Part shown: piece after piece, positions 9,360 to 19,021 of the stretch
How the letters are laid out: every line of letters begins with the position of its first letter
Numbering within the stretch: position 1 is the stretch's first letter
NCBI GenBank assembly: GCA_001600355.1
Contig: BCJU01000002.1
Location: 248,001 to 312,000, forward strand
Direction of reading: 5' to 3'
DNA from: Meira nashicola
Taxonomy: Eukaryota; Basidiomycota; Exobasidiomycetes; Exobasidiales; Brachybasidiaceae
DNA: 64,000 nt
The notes under the pieces: generated by a model
The model's input: the letters and a program-made list of their open reading frames with translations, nothing else
Database searches by the model: none
Told to the model about the DNA's origin: nothing
Program-made: the position numbers and the translations under genes

Positions 9360-10343
9360 TTAAACTACAGCTCGTACCCTTTTCGCTCCCGAACCAGAAC
9401 CTGCTTTACGTTTCTTGAACATGTTAGAAGAGGATGAATTAGAGGGTTGCTCAGCTTCTTCCTTTTTGATTTGATCTTTTTGCTCTTCAGAATCTTCTTT
9501 GCTCAAATCTACTGGTGTAGAATCTGATTCACCCTTATTGATTCGTTGGACAGGTACTCCTTGAATGCCTTCCTGTTTTGCACTTATACCTGTATCCAAT
9601 CGAACTGGTGTCCATTGAGGTAACATCGCTCTTTGTTCTTCTTCTTTCCTTCTTTTACGTTCTTCTTCATCACCCGTTCGTATACGTTTTTTGACTTTAA
9701 TCGAATCAAGTGTATCTTCTTCCTCGTCATCGTCATGATAATTGCCTTTCTTTTCACGTACCTTATATGAAGAAGACGAAGATATCTGCGTGCTCGTTCG
9801 AGGTATACCTTCGCTCGGCTGTATCTTTGTTTCTGAGGGGGCTGATGTCTGCGGCTCTATCGTTTGCCATGCTCCTGCTGTACCTTCTTTTGCTCGCTCT
9901 GCTTCTTCTAATTCACGCTGCTGTCTATGCCTTTCATCCAATCTACTATTTTCATCCGCATATACAGGCATTGCAGATCCATACGATGCTAATTTATCGC
10001 TTGGTTTCCATTTAGCAGGGGGTTTTGGCTCTTTTGTCTTCGATTCCCTACCTGCGCCAGCACCAGCAGCAGAAACAACAATTTGTTCATTGTTTCCTTC
10101 TTTATCTTTTTCATTATAACTTTGTTTTGCTTTACGTTCAATCTCTTCCATCTTTCGTTTCACTTCTTTCTCTTCTATCCTTTCACGTTCACTTTTTTTA
10201 TACGCTTCACGTAAACTACGTTCAACATTTCCTTTATGTCGTAATCCATTCTCATGTTGCATACGTGAAGGTACGTCATCGTTTATGGTTATATTACAAT
10301 ATGTACATGTCCATCGTGGTCTTGCAATCCATGGTGTCGTCAT
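9360..10343 (-). CDS. U1-type zinc-finger protein, WBP4/FBP21-like splicing factor
   Basis: A single exon of 327 residues, read from the ATG at 10343 (the frame is open to a GTG 30 nt further up). Residues 8-40 form a U1-C/matrin-type C2H2 finger: Cys13, Cys16, His30 and His36 in WTCTYCNITINDDVPSRMQH and GLRHKGN. A long charged coiled-coil helix follows (RSLREAYKKSERERIEEKEVKRKMEEI), then low-complexity sequence and a basic tail. Human WBP4 has this finger and helix at its N-terminus and is a spliceosomal B-complex protein. Its WW domains are not evident here, so assignment to that exact family is tentative. It is convergent with UTP18. Confidence 0.65.
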   Translation of the reverse strand: MTTPWIARPRWTCTYCNITINDDVPSRMQHENGLRHKGNVERSLREAYKKSERERIEEKEVKRKMEEIERKAKQSYNEKDKEGNNEQIVVSAAGAGAGRESKTKEPKPPAKWKPSDKLASYGSAMPVYADENSRLDERHRQQRELEEAERAKEGTAGAWQTIEPQTSAPSETKIQPSEGIPRTSTQISSSSSYKVREKKGNYHDDDEEEDTLDSIKVKKRIRTGDEEERKRRKEEEQRAMLPQWTPVRLDTGISAKQEGIQGVPVQRINKGESDSTPVDLSKEDSEEQKDQIKKEEAEQPSNSSSSNMFKKRKAGSGSGAKRVRAVV

Positions 10344-10523
10344 TGTTGAAAGAATGTTTTTTGGAACAAACACGAGGTGGTGGTCAAACAGGAAGAGCTA
10401 AGCTAAATAAAATAAAATAAAATTCTAAATCTGCATTTCCGAACGCCCAAAAATTATTTCACGCGTGGAGGTGGTCTACGTAGTAATGATGTCTATTCTG
10501 TGTTCTATATGGACAAATTCTTT

Positions 10524-11687
10524 TTATAACTTTCCACTGAATCCTACTTTCCACATATTCCATGGCAATCTCCATCCTTTTCCACTTGCAACCATCATTA
10601 GTTTCGTATCAAAAATATCAAAATCTCTCTTTTGCAATTCTTGTAACATTGTTGTGGATGTTGTTGCTTCGACTAAAGGACCGATTAAAGCTTGTGGAAC
10701 TTTACCTCCTTTAAATTCATCTTGAAGTAATGACTTTGCAGAAATAATGTAATCATTTGCCCTTGTTGCTGTATCAAAAACTGCATCTCTTAACCCTTTT
10801 GCTTCTGCACCTTTACGATAAACTTCTTCTTCTATAACACCATGTTTGTTTAGATATTCTCTTGGTAAAACAATTCTCCTTTGACGTGGTTTTGCAGGTC
10901 CTGATCTCGATTTTGGCTTAACTCCTTCTTGTGTTGGTGTTTCAGGAGGTGTTGGAACAGTTGTTCGAATTACACCAGCATGAAAAGGAACAGAATTGAG
11001 CAATTGCGTTATTCCTCTTGCTTTACCTAAATGACTAAATATTTGATCAGTGACCGTTTTTGAAACTCCTAATAAATTCAACGAAAGATAAAATAAACGT
11101 GAAGAAGTTTTCTCTGCATATGATTCAATTTCTTCCAATGTTGGAGGAGTTGTAGGAGCCGAAAGATCTGATTCTCTTGCTTCACACATTGCCACAAAAT
11201 GATCTTCTACTAAACCACCATACTTTTGAACGTTTGGATCATTTATTGCTTCACTTAAAGCAATCATTGTTGGATGTCTTGGTGGTTTCCCTTTAAATGC
11301 TGCTTGTGCTGCATCACGCCACCAAGTTACACGAATGCGCGCCATTAATTCATTATCAACAAGTTCAGCAACTCTTGCAACTTCTGCATTGAATGCACGT
11401 ATAGCTAAAAAGTGATTTTGAAGATGAGGTGGATAGAATTTAGAAGCTAGAATTGATGATCGATCTACTTGTTCTACCAACGTTCTTACACTTGTTGCTG
11501 GATCTGTTGGTCCTGTTGTAGTAGGTATCTCTGTTGTGGAAGCATATCGAATCGAATATCCTAGCTTTGATGAGTTCGTTCTGACATTATTTCGTATTAT
11601 ACCTCTTCCAGTATACCGTATAATCATTTTGTTGTCAAATATGATATGAGAAGAAGCATTGATGATGAATGAGAAGAACGCTTGCAT
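10524..11687 (-). CDS. NDUFAF6-like mitochondrial complex I assembly factor
   Basis: A single exon of 387 residues. The body is a squalene/phytoene-synthase-like fold: SSILASKFYPPHLQNHFLAIRAFNAEVARVAELV, RIRVTWWRDAAQAAF, YAEKTSSRLFYLSLNLLGV, ARGITQLLNSVPFHA and VLPREYLNKHGV. The Asp-rich substrate motifs of true prenyl synthases are not preserved, as expected for NDUFAF6, which assists early complex I assembly. A Met at 11627 (residue 21) starts a more typical mitochondrial presequence (MIIRYTGRGIIRNNVR) and may be the real start. It is divergent from BRX1 across 196 nt. Confidence 0.85.
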   Translation of the reverse strand: MQAFFSFIINASSHIIFDNKMIIRYTGRGIIRNNVRTNSSKLGYSIRYASTTEIPTTTGPTDPATSVRTLVEQVDRSSILASKFYPPHLQNHFLAIRAFNAEVARVAELVDNELMARIRVTWWRDAAQAAFKGKPPRHPTMIALSEAINDPNVQKYGGLVEDHFVAMCEARESDLSAPTTPPTLEEIESYAEKTSSRLFYLSLNLLGVSKTVTDQIFSHLGKARGITQLLNSVPFHAGVIRTTVPTPPETPTQEGVKPKSRSGPAKPRQRRIVLPREYLNKHGVIEEEVYRKGAEAKGLRDAVFDTATRANDYIISAKSLLQDEFKGGKVPQALIGPLVEATTSTTMLQELQKRDFDIFDTKLMMVASGKGWRLPWNMWKVGFSGKL

Positions 11688-11734
11688 AATCTTCTAAGCG
11701 TGGAGGGAATAGCCAGTAGTCTACTTATTATTGT

Positions 11735-11740
11735 CACGTG
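11735..11740. promoter_or_regulatory. CACGTG in the shared complex I factor/BRX1 promoter
   Basis: The sequence TCACGTG sits roughly in the middle of the 196-nt head-to-head promoter. Similar CACGTG sites lie in the divergent promoters at 7300, 24118 and 27268. Motif evidence only. Confidence 0.3.
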
Positions 11741-11883
11741 TTCCCCCACTCTGGAATTTTTTCTCAATTCTAAGAATTTTGGATCACTTTGCATTTTTAA
11801 TCCTTGCGCGTAGGGTCTGTGTGAAATCTTCTTCTGACTTTTAACCACATACACTCTTTCCGATCACTTTTTCGAAACAAAAG

Positions 11884-12810
11884 ATGGCATCTCTTTATAG
11901 TGCAGCTTCAAAAGGTAAACGTAAAGCAACTGATGAAGTTGAACAAAATGGAAGTGCAACAACGACGACGATACGCAATAAACAACGTGTTCTCATTTTA
12001 CCTTCTCGTGGTGTAACTATGAGAATGCGTCATTTAGTGAACGATCTTGAATCATTATTACCGCATAGTAAAAAAGATTCAAAATTAGATTCAAAATCAA
12101 ATTTACACATTTTAAACGAATTAGCAGAATTGAATAATTGCAATAATACTCTTTATTTCGAAGCAAGAAAACATGAAGATTTATATTTATGGGCAAGTAA
12201 AACACCAAACGGACCTTCAGTAAAATTTCACGTTCAAAATATTCATACAATGGACGAATTAAAAATGCAAGGAAATTGCTTAAAAGGAAGTAGACCATTA
12301 TTAAGCTTCGATGCAAGTTTTGATCAACGTCCTCATTTAGGTTTAATTAAAGAATTATTCACTCAGATGTTCGGAGTTCCAAGAATGGCAAGAAAGAGTA
12401 AACCTTTTATCGATCATGTGATCAGCTTTAGCGTTTTGGATAATAAGGTTTGGTTTAGACATTATCAAATTATCGAAAAAGGTTCAGCAGCTGCCGAAAA
12501 AGCTTCTTCGGCTAATGGTAGTAACAAAAAAGGATCTTCAACGGAAGATCAAAAACCCACTTTAGTTGAAATCGGTCCAAGAATGGTTTTAACTCCGATT
12601 CGCATCTTTGAAGGTAGCTTTGGTGGTGCAACAGTATACGAAAATCCAGAATACATTTCACCCAATATGACCCGTCACCTTACCAGACGCAAACAAGGAG
12701 AAGAATACAAAGATCGAACAAACGCTCAATTCAAATCTGAAGCCAAACGTCAAAAATTGGTGCGAGATGCTAAACCGGATGAACTTAGTCGTCAAAACGT
12801 ATTTGGGTAA
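11884..12810 (+). CDS. BRX1: BRX1, Brix-domain 60S biogenesis factor
   Basis: A single exon of 308 residues. A short basic lead precedes a Brix domain from about residue 33 (QRVLILPSRGVTMRMRHLVNDL), through YFEARKHEDLYLWASKTPNGPSVKF, GNCLKGSRPLLSFD and LIKELFTQMFGVPRMARKSKPFIDHVISFSV, to PRMVLTPIRIFEGSFGG. The order and spacing match yeast and human BRX1, which pairs with EBP2 in early pre-60S particles. A Ser/Gly/Lys insert near residues 200-220 is probably a disordered loop. It is convergent with the dehydrogenase gene, with only 72 nt between stop codons. Confidence 0.95.
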   Translation: MASLYSAASKGKRKATDEVEQNGSATTTTIRNKQRVLILPSRGVTMRMRHLVNDLESLLPHSKKDSKLDSKSNLHILNELAELNNCNNTLYFEARKHEDLYLWASKTPNGPSVKFHVQNIHTMDELKMQGNCLKGSRPLLSFDASFDQRPHLGLIKELFTQMFGVPRMARKSKPFIDHVISFSVLDNKVWFRHYQIIEKGSAAAEKASSANGSNKKGSSTEDQKPTLVEIGPRMVLTPIRIFEGSFGGATVYENPEYISPNMTRHLTRRKQGEEYKDRTNAQFKSEAKRQKLVRDAKPDELSRQNVFG

Positions 12811-12882
12811 TATATTTTGTCTTTTGTGTATCACATTTCCGCAATTTGTACATCATTCAGAATATTGACTGAAGTGTGATGA

Positions 12883-13939
12883 TTATTGTTTTGCAAATTC
12901 GCCTAGAGAGGGGGTACAGTGATCAGTAAGAACGTTCTTTCATCATCTGAAGTGGTGCTGGGAAACTTACTGAATTTAGCAGAATAGTCATCGTGCCAAC
13001 GTGAAAGTGCTGGACGATCTTCGATGATATCACCGATATTCCACTGGATGATAGAAAAGAAAGATTAGCATTTTTTCGCTCATCATCATACCACTTGCAA
13101 TACTCACTTCCATCCTTTTCAAATCGGTTTCTCTTGGTGTTTCATTATCGGGACATAGAATGTAAAATACTCCAGGCTTTTCCAATCTTTCCAACATGAA
13201 ATCAACAGTTTGTTCTGCCGTCCAAGCTCCTTCAGGTTTAGGTTTACCTGATCCTGCACCCGTTAAACCTGACCAAACATAGCCTGGAATGAGTAAAGCA
13301 GTTTGAATTTGTTTCGTTTCTTCTGAATTACGTAATTCCCATGCAAGTTGTTCTGTAAAAACTTTTACTACTGCTTTACTTGCATTATAAGCTGGTCCTG
13401 TCATTGGAGGTGTTGTGATACCTTGTTTACTACCTGTATTGATAATTAAAGATTTTTGTTTGTGTGATTTTATTAAAGGTAGAAATGTTTGATTTACATT
13501 TATCACTCCATACATATTTGTCGCTAATACTTTTTCCCATCCTTCCCATTCACTTGCTTTTGTTGAGCCTGAGATACCTGCATTAGCCATCAAAACGGTT
13601 GGTTTTGCATCTTTGAAGTTTCTGGGGAAAGAAATGATCAGTATCATAAAGTGGTCATCTCATGCTGCACCCACCCTATACTCACGTTTGAATTTGATTA
13701 CTGAATGATTCAACACTTTGTCTATCAGAAACATCAACTTTACCACCCCAAACTTTAACTCCTTCTTTTGCTTCTGATTGAATCACTTTTACAGATTCTT
13801 CAACTGCTCCAGAATTATCTCCAATCGCAACGTGCATTCCAAACTTTGATGCGAATGCTTTAGCCGCTGCTAATCCAATTCCACTTGCCCCGCCAGTGAT
13901 AATGGCAAGGTTTTTAGGTGAAAATGCAGCGTTTGTCAT
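12883..13939 (-). CDS. Short-chain dehydrogenase/reductase
   Basis: Four exons (13686-13939, 13108-13621, 12971-13043, 12883-12902) give 286 residues. Visible signatures are the nucleotide-binding TGGASGIG (residues 15-22), the NAG motif (LMANAGIS) and the catalytic Tyr-Lys of PAYNASKAV with a Ser/Thr-Gly-Ser strand before it (IINTGSKQG). This is a classical NAD(P)-dependent SDR; the substrate cannot be told from sequence. The third exon (WNIGDIIEDRPALSRWHDDYSAKF) is conserved in related fungal SDRs. The last exon is only 20 nt (ending EFAKQ) and rests on splice consensus. Without that last splice the protein would run on a further ~15 residues. An upstream in-frame TTG at 13999 was rejected as start. 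Confidence 0.8.
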
Positions 13940-14293
13940 GATTGATGATGAATTGTAAGGATATGAGATTAGATGGTGGATCGGGGATACAAAAGACAAA
14001 GAAAAAAGATTCTACGCATTGAGCCTCAGAACTCAATCACTGCCGCCGCTGAATCCTTCTGTTGATTTTGATTTTGTGGAGGGCGGCCATGCATTCAGCC
14101 ACTTTCTTAGAATGCGCTAAGTCTGCCACTCAATTTCCGAAAATAATCAAAGCTCATGAGATAGACTATATTTTACTGCTGTGTACACTGACCTGCATTA
14201 GCACAGCTTTTCAACTTACAGCTTGGTGATATACGCCTTTGTTCTTATAATTGCAATTCTTAATCACAACCACAACAAAACAACACCGCAATC
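13940..14293. other. Divergent promoter, dehydrogenase/eisosome gene
   Basis: 354 nt between divergently transcribed genes. It is AT-rich, with a CAACCACAACAAAACAACACC leader just before the eisosome ATG. I see no ORF of note and no clear TATA box. Confidence 0.4.
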
Positions 14294-16125
14294 ATGGCCT
14301 CCTTCTTCCAAAAAGCTCGTGATCGAGCACAAGAAGCAGCAGCTCAATTTCAACAAACCGTTAACAATCATCCAGGCGGCGTCGGCGGCGGCGGTGCTGG
14401 CAGTGCAAGTGGAAATGATGGCAGTAGTAGATCGGGTCTTCAAAAAAGGTGAGTGAATTGGCTATGACGATGATACAACAAACGATTACGCCGCGTGGGG
14501 TTGATATGGCGTAAGATTATCAAAAGCCCCGTTATGTCATCTGAGATTTAGAACAGAGACTGACATGATATAAAATCATCTTTATCTTCACTCTCATCCT
14601 CTTATCCACCTTACCATATTTGTTATCAAACGACTGATTACCAAACAAATAAACAACAATGGCTCTTTCTGCAACGGACGGGTTACTTTCGAACTTGCAT
14701 GCAATCTTTCATTGTAATGCATTCAAAAATCCTAAACCGATTTCGATTACAAACAGTTCATTCATGCCAGCATTATTGCGACATGGAATTGCATCAATCG
14801 ATCCAAGATTTGAACAAAATCGATCTTTTCATCAATTATCTGGTCATTTGAAAAGTACACGAATGGAACATGAAGCATTAGGACGTCAAACGAAAGGAAT
14901 GGCAACTGCGACGTATAAATGGGGTCAAGATCAATTGGCTGAAAAACGTGAAGATAGTGCAGGAGATGCAGCATTGGCAGATGTGTCGGATAGATTAGCA
15001 TATATGATTTCTTTGATTGGAGATTTACATATAGAACATGCTCAGCGTATCGAAGAGTCACGGGCTGACCTTAAACGCATTCAAAAATTAGAAATGGAAT
15101 TAGCACCACGTAGACAACAACGTATCAAGATTCACAAAGAATTAATGACATTGATACCTGAACGTGCTATTCCAAATTCGGAAAAGATTGCACCTTTGGA
15201 AGAACAATTGAAGACATTAGAACTTGAAGATAAAGAAAAGGAAGAAGAGTTGGGCAAATTAAAACGTGAGGCTGTACGTTCAAGTTATGATGCACATTTT
15301 GATAGTATTATCGAATTGGGCGAAAAGATGGCAGTGGTATCACGTTATGGAAAATTGTTATTAGAACAATTGCCTGTTTATGCACCGCCATTTCCAACGC
15401 CTCGTCATCATTCTCGTTTACCTGAAGAGGCGGTTTGGAAGAATGAAACACAAGTGGCAGCCATTCGTGCAGCTGTTGGGCCAGCATTGAAAGATCACAA
15501 GCCAGATTATACTCTTCCTTATGTGCCTGCAACAAAGGATGCAAGTACACTTTCACATCGTGATACAATTAGCTTTGCAGAAAGTCACAAGACTGAATTG
15601 GCTGAAATGATTCATGAAGATGATGTTACAACAAGCGGTTTTGATAGCCATCCAACCGAATCTTCATCTTTACAACAATCTACTGATGAGACAATTTCAC
15701 AATCGGCTTATTCAAGACAATCGTATGGCAGTACTGTAATTCCTTTATCACCTTTGCCTGAAGGTGGATCATTACCGCCCAATCTAAATTTGGAACCTAC
15801 AATTTTACCAGACCGTCGTCCGTCAAACAGTGGAGGTCGTCCAGATGTGGGAGGTCTTTCACCTTCTACTGTACCTCCAAGATCTGTACATGACGAGCAA
15901 CATTCAACTTTTTCATCTTCAACAGCAACAGATGCTCCACCAGAATATGGTAGTAGTCCGCATAATGCTGCCATTGCAGATGGTGGACCAACGTTTGCCG
16001 AAACTGGAAGTCCGATTTCCAGTTCAGATCCAGGTCCGATCACTGGTGTTTTAAGTCCACGGCCAAAGGGAGTGGAACCTAAACCTATGCCAGCTTTACC
16101 GTCTGATTACAAGAATGTAGATTAA
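14294..16125 (+). CDS. Pil1/Lsp1-family eisosome core protein
   Basis: Two exons, 14294-14448 and 14757-16125, joined over a 308-nt intron, give 507 residues. The spliced N-terminus (MASFFQKARDRAQEAAAQFQQ) is an amphipathic helix suited to membrane binding. The BAR-like core spans about residues 55-255 (FMPALLRHGIASIDPRFEQN; ATYKWGQDQLAEKRED; DVSDRLAYMISLIGDLHIEHA; YDAHFDSIIELGEKMAVVSRYGKLL). The rest is a Ser/Pro-rich tail of likely phosphorylation sites. The family builds the lattice of plasma-membrane eisosome furrows. The acceptor at 14756 is the only AG in the 190 nt before it. The alternative is an unspliced start at ATG 14659, which gives 488 residues. Confidence 0.78.
14449..14756 (+). 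other. Long intron of the eisosome gene
   Basis: 308 nt, about four times the usual intron in this window, with GTGAGT donor and ACAAACAG acceptor. It contains a weak box C/D-like arrangement (ATGACGA near 14463, CTGA near 14540) and a TGCATGCA palindrome at 14696-14703. If the start at 14659 is used instead, the last third is coding. Confidence 0.5.
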
Positions 16126-16336
16126 TCATCACCTTTTCTTTTTTTTATATAGCCATATATTTGTATATAGGATACCAATGATGTACAATCTCTAATCTTC
16201 AATCAGACTATTTTCTATTTACTCAATTCTGTTCACCACTTTTATTCTCAGCGCTTGTAACGGAAAACGCACCGAGCCACGCGTAAGTATAGTTTACAAA
16301 ATGTCATCTTGTCTCCACACTTCCACCTAATAAAAG

Positions 16337-17050
16337 ATGACTTCTTCTCAAAATGCAGCAAGTAACTTATCTGCTGGACCATCAAAGCTTGCACAAACGA
16401 TGGTAGCTGAACCAGTGAAGAATGGTGATGAGAATGGGATTGAAAAGGGTGAAGAAGAAGAAAAGAACAAGAATACACAACAAAGTGGAACATCGATAGA
16501 TTTAATTTCACAATTAGAATCCGATCTTGCATTAATGCTTCAAATAATGACTTCTTCATTACACTTTTTAACGCATAGAAGTGCACACGTTCAAATCAAT
16601 TCAAAAATACCATTATTTCAACCAACAAATTTAGTACAATCAAATGCAACAAATCATTTGATTGAAGAAAAAATAATGTCGGAAAATATAGATGAATTAA
16701 CGGATGATTTAATTTTAAAAGCAAAAGAGATGGAAGGATTACTTCAACGTTTACCTAAACAAACAAATGAACAATCTATCAAACAAGAACTTCAACAGAT
16801 CGATCAAGAAATGATCATTGCCAATAAAGAATATAGAGATGCTTTACGAGATGCAGGTGAGAATTTGGGTTGTGAAAAGTGACGCATATACTCACCTTTA
16901 CTGACTTACTTCTCTCCCCCTATAGAATCACTTCGTAATGAGATGGACGTCATGTTGAGGCAATTATCAGATGATCATCAGGCTGGAAGGGCAAACGTGT
17001 CTGCAAAGGCTGCAATAGCATACCCAAGCGAGAATCACTCACCTTCCTGA
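16337..17050 (+). CDS. MED21: Mediator subunit 21 (MED21/SRB7)
   Basis: Two exons, 16337-16856 and 16926-17050 (GTGAGA...CTATAG), give 214 residues. After ~50 disordered, Gly/Glu-rich residues comes the MED21 start (DLISQLESDLALMLQIMTSSLHFL) and a long C-terminal helix (HLIEEKIMSENIDELTDDLILKAKEMEGLLQRLPKQ...QQIDQEMIIANKEYRDALRDAESLRNEM). MED21 forms the hinge of the Mediator middle module with MED7. The protein is longer than yeast Srb7 (140 residues) because of the N-terminal extension. Splicing restores DAESLRNEMDVML, which supports the intron. It is convergent with SPC3. Confidence 0.85.
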
Positions 17051-17149
17051 TTCGGAACACAAATATCACTCACACACATTTTGTACATTATCATCACATG
17101 TAATACCACTTAACACCTAGCATTATCATTATTCTTTTTTTTTCGTATA

Positions 17150-17851
17150 CTAGAAGTACAGTTCTGCAATACCATCACGTTGTAAACGAGCAGGGATGGA
17201 ATATTCGTTTGTTCGCTGTTCATCTCCATAAGCAAGGATACCAACTTTAGGCATCGTGTTCCATTTAAGAGTGAATGTAGATCCATTGACGTTTCTGTGA
17301 AAAGGGATGATGGTTAGCAAGATTGTTATATCCTTTTGATCAATATGAAATGTGAAAACTTACGCGAAATTCTTTGAAACTTCTCTGAATGGATATTTGT
17401 TGGTAGCATCGAGTAAATAAACGTTTGCATCCTTTTTTGAACGTACGATTCTATCCCATAAGACTACTTGATTTAGCTCATGTCTTTTGGTTGGATATTC
17501 AGCTACTAGACTTAAAAATACTTGTTTTGTATTCCAATTAAATAAACTTGTAAAATCAGCATCGATATCAAATGAAACTTTCATGAAATCTTGAACACGA
17601 TTATCCATATGCCATTCTAATCTTCCTTTGACGCTGTATTTGATGAGAGTGATTATTGTCAGTTGAGTTCTTTGCATCATCTTTACCAGCTTCTTCAATC
17701 ATAATACTCACACTTCCAATTCTTTAATAGCTACTCTTCCACTTGGTTTATGGGTTGGATATGTCATGATTGCCGTAAATGCTGCTAAAGCCATCAAAAC
17801 GGAAGTTGCCAAAGCCGAAACCGCATTGAAGCGGTTCAATGTTGTATTCAT
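17150..17851 (-). CDS. SPC3: Signal peptidase complex subunit SPC3 (SPC22/23)
   Basis: Three exons (17712-17851, 17364-17633, 17150-17294) encode 184 residues. Residues ~10-32 form the single N-terminal membrane anchor (NAVSALATSVLMALAAFTAIM). The lumenal part carries the family signature FDIDADFTSLFNWNTKQVFLSLVAEY, then VVLWDRIV and a C-terminal strand region (NGSTFTLKWNTMPKVGIL). SPC3 is essential to the ER signal peptidase, supporting the catalytic SEC11. Both introns (78 and 69 nt) split conserved blocks cleanly, so the model is firm. It is divergent from CSL4 across 233 nt. Confidence 0.93.
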
Positions 17852-18084
17852 GACTGTATTAAGCCAAAGATGATGATGGAGTGGGGAAGTACGTATGTAT
17901 GTAAATCTATCTCGTTTTGGAGTTGAGCAGGTTTGAGTCTTAAATCTAACGCCCTTTCCAACACACGCCGCCCAATTTGGCGCACAGGCCCAGATCAAGA
18001 AGAAATGAATGACTTGGCGCGTGACAAGAATAATTTCGGAGACTTTTTATTTTTCTTTATTGCTCTTAACACCATCTTTACACA

Positions 18085-18723
18085 ATGTCACAAATACTCT
18101 TGCCGGGACAACCTATTCCAGGAACATCGAAAACAGGCACAGGTACATACGAACGTCAAGAATATACACTTTCCTCTTTAGTAGGACAAATTTCATCCAA
18201 AAATGGACAAACGGAAATCAATCATGGCACAAAACCAAGATTTGTCGTTCCAATGCCAGGATCGACAATTTTAGGTCGTATTACACGTGTAAATGCAAGA
18301 CAAGCAAACGTTTCAATCTTAATTGTTGATGGTCAACCATGTGCTCCGGGAGATTGGAATTCATGCGGTTATACAAATCAAGCAGCAGGAGAAGATCCAT
18401 CAGGAGCGGATTTTACCGGTATAATTCGAACACAAGACGTTAGACAAACGGAAAAAGATAAAATAAGAATGCAAGATTGTTTTAGACCAGGAGATATTGT
18501 AAAAGCAATCGTTATTTCTTTAGGTGATTCACGTTCTTATTTTTTAGCTACTACTCAAAATCATTTAGGCGTAGTTTATGCTTTACCTGCCCTTTCCGAT
18601 ACTGCTCTTAACTCAAGATCTCATTCTCAACAGCCAATGATACCTATCAATTGGCAAGAAATGCAAGATCCACAAACGGGCATCATTGAGAAACGCAAAG
18701 TCGCTAAGCCAGACGATGTTTGA
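18085..18723 (+). CDS. CSL4: Exosome subunit CSL4 (EXOSC1)
   Basis: A single exon of 212 residues. It starts with the family's N-terminal LLPGQPI motif, followed by an S1/OB domain (MPGSTILGRITRVNARQANVSILIV ... IRTQDVRQTEKDKIRMQDCFRPGDIVKAIVISLGDSRSYFLATTQNHLGVVYA). CSL4 caps the RNA exosome and, with RRP4 and RRP40, threads RNA to the nucleases. The zinc-ribbon cysteines of animal CSL4 are not present in the C-terminal third, as in many fungi. It shares its promoter with SPC3. It is convergent with PEX13. Confidence 0.92.
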   Translation: MSQILLPGQPIPGTSKTGTGTYERQEYTLSSLVGQISSKNGQTEINHGTKPRFVVPMPGSTILGRITRVNARQANVSILIVDGQPCAPGDWNSCGYTNQAAGEDPSGADFTGIIRTQDVRQTEKDKIRMQDCFRPGDIVKAIVISLGDSRSYFLATTQNHLGVVYALPALSDTALNSRSHSQQPMIPINWQEMQDPQTGIIEKRKVAKPDDV

Positions 18724-19021
18724 GGAGGACTTGTACTTCAATTTGTATTATATCTGTAACATTATCCTTAGCAATCCTAAAAACCAAGCATGTCTTCAGA
18801 GTACAGTACCAGGCATTGATTTGGGGAAATGCAACCACTGTCTTAAAAGTCATTCAGCCATAAGATTAAAGTTCAGTGTCAAATGGCTAAAGTATTCATC
18901 AAAGGCAGGCAAGCAACGTTTACAGATCTTTGGGAATAATATTTGCAAAAACAGAGAGATTAAGCATCTATAAAAGTACATATTAAGATATACACGATCT
19001 GACGTTGCAATACGCCTTTCT

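Noticed and set aside
10344..10373. A ten-residue longer N-terminus for the zinc-finger splicing factor
   Set aside because: It would start at GTG; the ATG at 10343 directly precedes the conserved finger region.
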